NCBI RefSeq assembly: GCF_020554845.1
Contig: NZ_JAJCIA010000050.1
Span: 1-27,465, forward strand
DNA from: Blautia faecis
Lineage (GTDB): Bacteria > Bacillota > Clostridia > Lachnospirales > Lachnospiraceae
Direction of reading: 5' to 3'
Length of the DNA stretch: 27,465 nt
Positions 23,605 to 27,465 of the stretch are shown piece after piece. Every line of letters starts with the position of its first letter. Positions within the stretch are counted from its first letter, which is position 1. The notes under the pieces are model-generated. The model searched no databases. It was not told the origin of the DNA and saw nothing but the letters and a program-made list of their open reading frames with translations. The translations under genes and the position numbers were made by a program.

Positions 23605-23759
23605 CCCTTGATTTGCCTCTACATATAATACGAGTTAAATTTGCCTTTTTTAGCATTTTGAGACGAAAATTAAGAAAATTGTAATATTTTTTAGAGATTT
23701 CGAGATAAAATTCTATAGAAAAACAGAATAACAGGATAAACTTTTCCAATTTTTCATAT

Positions 23760-23813
23760 AAAAAGGACAGGCGTCCTAAATGCAATACTCATTTATGCGT
23801 CTGTCCCTTTTTG
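23760..23813. terminator. Terminator of htpG (T-tracts on both sides)
   Basis: AAAAAGGACAGGCG pairs with CGTCTGTCCCTTTTT (one bulge, one G-T), and TAAATG/CATTTA closes the tip. The A-rich and T-rich outer arms give a U-tract in either direction. It lies just after the htpG stop. Confidence 0.75.
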
Positions 23814-23820
23814 TCATAGC

Positions 23821-25887
23821 TTATTTTGTCAGCATAAGCAGAATTTCATTGCTTCTCTGAACAAATCTGGTCATCTCTTCCGGTGAAAGCTGTTTATGGC
23901 TCAGCATGGCAAGATCATACAGTTCCTCGCAAATAACCGGGGTCTTATCAGAATCCTTGTTGTCTGCTACAAACTGAACCAACGGATGTTTCGCATTCAG
24001 AACCAAAGTTTCCTGACCACCAAACATAGATGGATCCATGCCGTACATATTATACATCTTCATCATATCCTGCATACGACGGCTCTCTTCAGAAAGGGTC
24101 ATCATAGCAGCAACTTTTTCATTTTTCAGATTCTCAACCTTCACTTCCAGTTTGTCATTCTTCAATGCATCTCTGAATACTTCTGTAAGAGTCTTGGAAG
24201 TCTCCTCGTCAGTAGCTTCCTCCCCACGCAGTTCTTCTGTAAGATCTGCATCAATTCTCTTAAACTGGATAGTCTGATTCTTCTGCTCCAGATGGGAAAT
24301 AAAAGCGCTGTCAATATTGTGTTTCAGAATAACAGCATCCTTCTTTGCCTCACGGAACATGTTAATATACTGACTCTGCTGAACCTCATCTGTTACATAG
24401 AAGATAGTAGTCTTCTCAGGCTCTTTCTCGTCTTTCGCGCCGTCCTCTTTCTTCTCTTCTGTGGATTCAACAGTCTCTTCTGTCTTAGTCTCATCTTCTG
24501 GTTTCCTGTTCTCTTCGATGCAATCTTTCAGAGTCAGATATTTGCCATCAATGTTCTTGAAGAGGATATAATCATTCATCTTATCTGAGAACTTACTGTC
24601 CTTAATGCAGCCATATTTGATAAATGGACTGATATCATCCCAGTATTTCTCGTAGGACTCACGGTCTGTTTTACACATTCCGGTAAGCTTGTCCGCTACT
24701 TTCTTTGTAATATACTCGGAAATCTTCTTCACGAAGCCATCGTTCTGCAGTGCAGATCTGGATACATTCAGTGGAAGATCCGGACAATCAATTACACCTT
24801 TCAGAAGAAGCAGAAATTCTGGAATTACTTCCTTGATGTTATCTGCGATAAATACCTGGTTATTGTACAGTTTGATCGTACCTTCAATGGAATCATATTC
24901 TGTATTGATCTTCGGGAAGTACAGAATACCTTTCAGGTTAAACGGATAGTCCATGTTCAAATGAATCCAGAACAAAGGCTCCTTATAATCCATAAAGACT
25001 TTACGGTAAAACTCTTTATATTCCTCATCTGTACAACTGTTTGGATGTTTCATCCACAATGGCTCCGGATCACTTAAAGATACCGGACGTTTATTGATTT
25101 TTACTTTATCTTTTGCAGGAGATACTTCTACGACTTCTTTCTCACCTTTGTCATTCTCTTTCTCCTCAGTCTTAGCATCCTCGTGGATACGCTCTACAAT
25201 TACATCATCATCACGAAGCTCAGCCTCATCAATGGTCTCATACTCCTGCGGTGCATTTTCCTTAGACAGATAGATATTTACCGGCATGAAAGAACAATAT
25301 TTCTCAATAATCTCTCTCATACGATATTCGTTGGAAAACTCTGTACTCTCATCATTTAAAAACAGAGTAATTTCAGTACCAACTGTAGTCTTATTGCCTT
25401 CCTGCATATCATACTCTGTACCACCATCACAGGTCCAATGTACTGGAGCAGCGCCCTCTTTATAAGAAAGAGTATCAATATGAACTTCATCTGCTACCAT
25501 AAATGCTGAATAAAAGCCAAGTCCAAAATGACCGATGATCTGATCATCCGTGGTCTTATCTTTATATTTGGAAAGAAACTCAGTAGCTCCTGAAAAAGCA
25601 ATCTGTGTAATATACTCTTCCACTTCATCGGCCGTCATACCAAGACCTGTATCAATAAACTTCAAAGTCTTCTCTTCCGGATTCACAATAACTTGTACTT
25701 CAGCTTTGTAATCATCCGGAAGTGTGTATTCACCCATAACATCAAGTTTCTTAAGCTTCGTAATTGCATCACAACCATTGGAGATTAACTCTCTTGCAAA
25801 AATGTCGTGATCAGAATATAACCATTTCTTTATAATTGGAAAAATATTTTCACTGTTAATTGATAAACTACCATGCTTCTCAGCCAT
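23821..25887 (-). CDS. htpG: Chaperone HtpG (Hsp90)
   Basis: Hsp90 is a dimeric ATP-driven chaperone for late folding and stress recovery. The 688-residue product has the GHKL ATPase domain with ELISNGCDAITK, DTGLGMT and GHFGLGFYSAFM, a middle domain with the catalytic-loop segment PLNVSRSALQND, and a C-terminal dimerisation domain. It is longer than E. coli HtpG (624) because of two charged inserts, at about residues 235-255 and 475-505 (Glu/Lys-rich). The start at 25887 (MAEKHGSLSIN) follows AAAGGAGAG by 8 nt; the GTG at 25896 overlaps this RBS. It is controlled by a sigma-A promoter and a CIRCE site. Confidence 0.97.
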   Translation of the reverse strand: MAEKHGSLSINSENIFPIIKKWLYSDHDIFARELISNGCDAITKLKKLDVMGEYTLPDDYKAEVQVIVNPEEKTLKFIDTGLGMTADEVEEYITQIAFSGATEFLSKYKDKTTDDQIIGHFGLGFYSAFMVADEVHIDTLSYKEGAAPVHWTCDGGTEYDMQEGNKTTVGTEITLFLNDESTEFSNEYRMREIIEKYCSFMPVNIYLSKENAPQEYETIDEAELRDDDVIVERIHEDAKTEEKENDKGEKEVVEVSPAKDKVKINKRPVSLSDPEPLWMKHPNSCTDEEYKEFYRKVFMDYKEPLFWIHLNMDYPFNLKGILYFPKINTEYDSIEGTIKLYNNQVFIADNIKEVIPEFLLLLKGVIDCPDLPLNVSRSALQNDGFVKKISEYITKKVADKLTGMCKTDRESYEKYWDDISPFIKYGCIKDSKFSDKMNDYILFKNIDGKYLTLKDCIEENRKPEDETKTEETVESTEEKKEDGAKDEKEPEKTTIFYVTDEVQQSQYINMFREAKKDAVILKHNIDSAFISHLEQKNQTIQFKRIDADLTEELRGEEATDEETSKTLTEVFRDALKNDKLEVKVENLKNEKVAAMMTLSEESRRMQDMMKMYNMYGMDPSMFGGQETLVLNAKHPLVQFVADNKDSDKTPVICEELYDLAMLSHKQLSPEEMTRFVQRSNEILLMLTK

Positions 25888-25925
25888 GCAGCTCACTCTC
25901 CTTTGTCTTCTTAATTATACAAACT

Positions 25926-25954
25926 ATAGTAATACCAAACTGACTAAAAGTCAA
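25926..25954 (-). promoter_or_regulatory. Promoter of htpG
   Basis: Minus-strand -35 TTGACT (25949-25954), 17-bp spacer, -10 TACTAT (25926-25931). The leader is about 32 nt. Confidence 0.85.
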
Positions 25955-25961
25955 GGAAAAT

Positions 25962-25988
25962 TTAGCACTCATTTTGATTGAGTGCTAG
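25962..25988. promoter_or_regulatory. CIRCE operator (HrcA binding site) upstream of htpG
   Basis: TTAGCACTC - 9 bp - GAGTGCTAG matches the CIRCE consensus TTAGCACTC-N9-GAGTGCTAA at all but the last base. It lies 7 bp upstream of the htpG -35. CIRCE usually overlaps the promoter or leader of groE/dnaK operons; here it implies HrcA control of htpG from an upstream position. Its last four bases are also the first four bases of the adjacent MITE target duplication. Confidence 0.93.
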
Positions 25989-26144
25989 TAATATTGCTGT
26001 TCACTGGTAACATTCCGCGAGGTGTTTTTTGTGAACAAAGTTCACAGAAAACCCGAGAATCTCAGCGCGAAATCATGCGAATGCATGATTTCTGTGCATC
26101 GCGAAGCGTGTTACTGGTCACGGAGTGAACAGTAACCTAGTAAT
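25985..26144. mobile_element. MITE-like element copy C with 8-bp target duplication at CIRCE
   Basis: The element (25993-26136, 144 bp) is in opposite orientation to copy A. It is flanked by perfect 8-bp direct repeats CTAGTAAT (25985-25992, 26137-26144). One end is the full AGTGAACAGTAAC; the other is worn (ATTGCTGTTCACT). The central hairpin AGAAATCATGC..GCATGATTTCT and the GTGAAC-AAA-GTTCAC hairpin match copy A. The 343-bp gap 25888-26230 holds the htpG promoter, CIRCE, this element and the terminator at 26150-26181. Confidence 0.9.
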
Positions 26145-26149
26145 TATTA

Positions 26150-26181
26150 TTAAAAGAAGGGAGACCATTTCTGGTCTCCCT
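26150..26181 (-). terminator. Terminator of the surface protein gene
   Basis: Minus strand: AGGGAGACCA pairs with TGGTCTCCCT, a perfect 10-bp stem with a 4-nt loop, followed by TCTTTTAA. It lies about 50 bp after the stop codon. Confidence 0.9.
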
Positions 26182-26230
26182 CATTCGTTCTGCTCTCATT
26201 CACAATTACTGTTTATTTGAGAATCCACTA

Positions 26231-27465
26231 TTATTTTTTCTTATTGCGGTAAACAAGAATTCCTACAATTAAGACAATCGCAACGATCAGAATAATTACA
26301 AATGGGAGGATTGGAGTATTATCCCCGGTCTTTACTGCATTCTTCTGATTTGCATCTGTTTTGTCTGCAGCCGGTGTCAGAGTCTGATTCGGTGCAGCAT
26401 TTACAGTGAAATTAACCTGCTTGGTATCCTGTGTTCCAGTATTTACCCAGTTGCTTCCATCAAACTGCTGCTGATTATATGTGACAGTCAAAGTATAATT
26501 TCCATTCTTGCCCATGCGGAAAGTTGCAGAATATGGTGCGCCGTCCCAGCTTCTTGCCTCAAGGACCTCCCAGTTCAGCGGCTGATATCTTACATCTCCC
26601 TTAATCGGATTTTCAATATCCATACCTGCGCCAACTGCAGTGAAAGTAATCTTGGTCTCTGTAGTATAGTTTCCATCGGAGCTGATTCCTGTGATACTGT
26701 TATTCCCTGCATCAGATACAATCGATCCACGGCTTACAGTGACATTAACAGATACTACAAGGCTCAGGTTATCCGGATTTGTAACACCGTCTGGAAGAGC
26801 AACAGTACCTTTCACAGAGAACTTCTGTGCTTCTGTACTGTTCTGATTATATGCACTGCCCTTTACATCCCATTTTACAGAGGCATTCATATCGCCCTTG
26901 TTTGTAGTAATCTTAACAGTAGATGGAAGCTGCAGTCCAGCTGCTGACTTCTCAACCCCGTTTGCCAGACTGATATCAGATACTTTGCCTACAGCTGTAA
27001 GCTTGGCAGCAGCTTCTGTTACTGTAAAGCTTACTGGAATATTCAGGTAATCTGTCTGATCTGTCTTAATGGAAACAGTCTGTGTATAGGTTCCTGCTGC
27101 CAATCCAACTGCCGGTGCAACAGTAAAAGATACAGACTGGTTTGCATTTGCCTCTAATTCTGAAGCAGACGGAGCACTTACTGTAAATTCGTTTCCGCTT
27201 ACACTTACAGCAATACCGGTTAATTTCACATTTCCAGTATTGGATACATTGATTGTAACTGCAGCCGGTGCTTCTTTGTAACCAACTTCTTTACTGTCGA
27301 ATTTCACTTCGGAAATGTCGGTAGTAAATGAAGGAGCTGGAGTAATCTCCGGAGTCACTTCCGGGGTGACTTCTGGTGTTACTTCCGGAGTGACTTCTGG
27401 TGTCACTTCTGGAGTTACCTCTGGTGTCACTTCTGGTGTTACTTCCGGAGTGACTTCTGGTGTCA
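26231..27465 (-). CDS. Wall-anchored surface protein, 3' part (5' end beyond window)
   Basis: The frame is open to the window edge, so the N-terminus is missing. From the edge the visible protein has about ten TPEV repeats (to about 27339), then an Ig-like/CARDB-type module (SEVKFDSKEVGYKEAPAAV..., NVSNTGNVKLTGI), a second Ig-like module (SDISLANGVEKSAAGLQLP...), a further beta-rich module (NNSITGISSDGNYTTE...), a Thr/Asn/Lys-rich spacer, and a C-terminal sorting signal: KTGD, a 20-residue hydrophobic stretch (ILPFVIILIVAIVLIVGILVY) and RNKKK. KTGD lacks the usual LP before it (NAVKTGD), so it is a variant of LPxTG. The Pro/Glu-rich repeat probably acts as an extended stalk. Function unknown; adhesion is a guess. 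Confidence 0.82.
   Translation of the reverse strand, partial: TPEVTPEVTPEVTPEVTPEVTPEVTPEVTPEVTPEVTPEITPAPSFTTDISEVKFDSKEVGYKEAPAAVTINVSNTGNVKLTGIAVSVSGNEFTVSAPSASELEANANQSVSFTVAPAVGLAAGTYTQTVSIKTDQTDYLNIPVSFTVTEAAAKLTAVGKVSDISLANGVEKSAAGLQLPSTVKITTNKGDMNASVKWDVKGSAYNQNSTEAQKFSVKGTVALPDGVTNPDNLSLVVSVNVTVSRGSIVSDAGNNSITGISSDGNYTTETKITFTAVGAGMDIENPIKGDVRYQPLNWEVLEARSWDGAPYSATFRMGKNGNYTLTVTYNQQQFDGSNWVNTGTQDTKQVNFTVNAAPNQTLTPAADKTDANQKNAVKTGDNTPILPFVIILIVAIVLIVGILVYRNKKK
27339..27465 (-). repeat. 12-bp tandem repeat encoding TPEV
   Basis: Ten or more 12-bp units, in frame, reaching the window edge. Units differ only at synonymous positions. The three-unit block at 27375-27405 is repeated exactly at 27435-27465, so a five-unit (60-bp) higher-order period overlies the 12-bp one. 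Confidence 0.9.

Noticed and set aside
27428..27430. GTG as start codon of the surface protein
   Set aside because: The frame continues upstream through the same repeat to the window edge and there is no RBS. The true start lies outside the window.
27339..27465. Tandem repeats that might suggest a CRISPR array
   Set aside because: The period is 12 bp with no spacers, and the repeat is in frame inside a coding sequence.

Overview
The window looks like chromosomal DNA of a low-to-moderate GC, strictly anaerobic Firmicute, most likely a Lachnospiraceae (Blautia/Dorea/Ruminococcus gnavus type). The reasons are strong AGGAGG-type ribosome binding sites, sigma-A promoters with 17-bp spacers, an FprA flavodiiron protein, an HrcA/CIRCE site, a stand-alone Spo0A DNA-binding domain, and small proteins of types I remember mainly from that family. 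No rRNA, tRNA, CRISPR array, phage or transposase gene was seen. Nearly all genes lie on the minus strand. Only cspA and one hypothetical gene are on the plus strand.

Layout by ascending coordinate (minus-strand operons therefore read right to left): radA and a conserved 137-aa protein share a promoter (52-1960). A clpC gene follows, preceded by a short GntR regulator rather than ctsR-mcsA-mcsB (2019-4912). Next come an SseB-family protein (5054-5947) and the flavodiiron protein FprA (6156-7349). The purine operon purE-purM-purN-purD occupies 7491-11057 with its own promoter and terminator. Then come a long M29 aminopeptidase, an HD hydrolase and a three-helix membrane protein (11198-14362), a VanZ-like protein behind a 50-aa membrane peptide (14636-15261), and the pyrimidine genes pyrC-pyrF-pyrK-pyrD and pyrE (15341-20254). 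cspA with a long structured leader is followed by an orphan riboswitch-like RNA. The rest is a small membrane protein, degV, a divergent hypothetical gene, a Spo0A-C protein, htpG with CIRCE, and the 3' part of a wall-anchored surface protein (to the window edge).

The metabolic core is nucleotide synthesis: four purine steps (PurE, PurM, PurN, PurD) and five pyrimidine proteins (PyrC, PyrK/PyrD, PyrE, PyrF). Around it sit stress and repair functions (ClpC, HtpG, RadA, FprA, CspA).

The least ordinary content is non-coding. A family of non-autonomous, palindrome-rich elements (13-bp terminal inverted repeats, 8-bp target duplications) occurs as two full copies, one internally deleted copy and one decayed copy. 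One rewrote the C-terminus of the VanZ-like protein, one sits on the pyrD stop codon, and one landed on the edge of the htpG CIRCE operator. A second, unrelated 166-bp palindromic element abuts degV. Two unrelated genes share an approximately 80-nt leader with a position-conserved hairpin. The cspA leader and the orphan RNA behind cspA can each form mutually exclusive structures. All of this was read by eye; no database or folding calculation was run.
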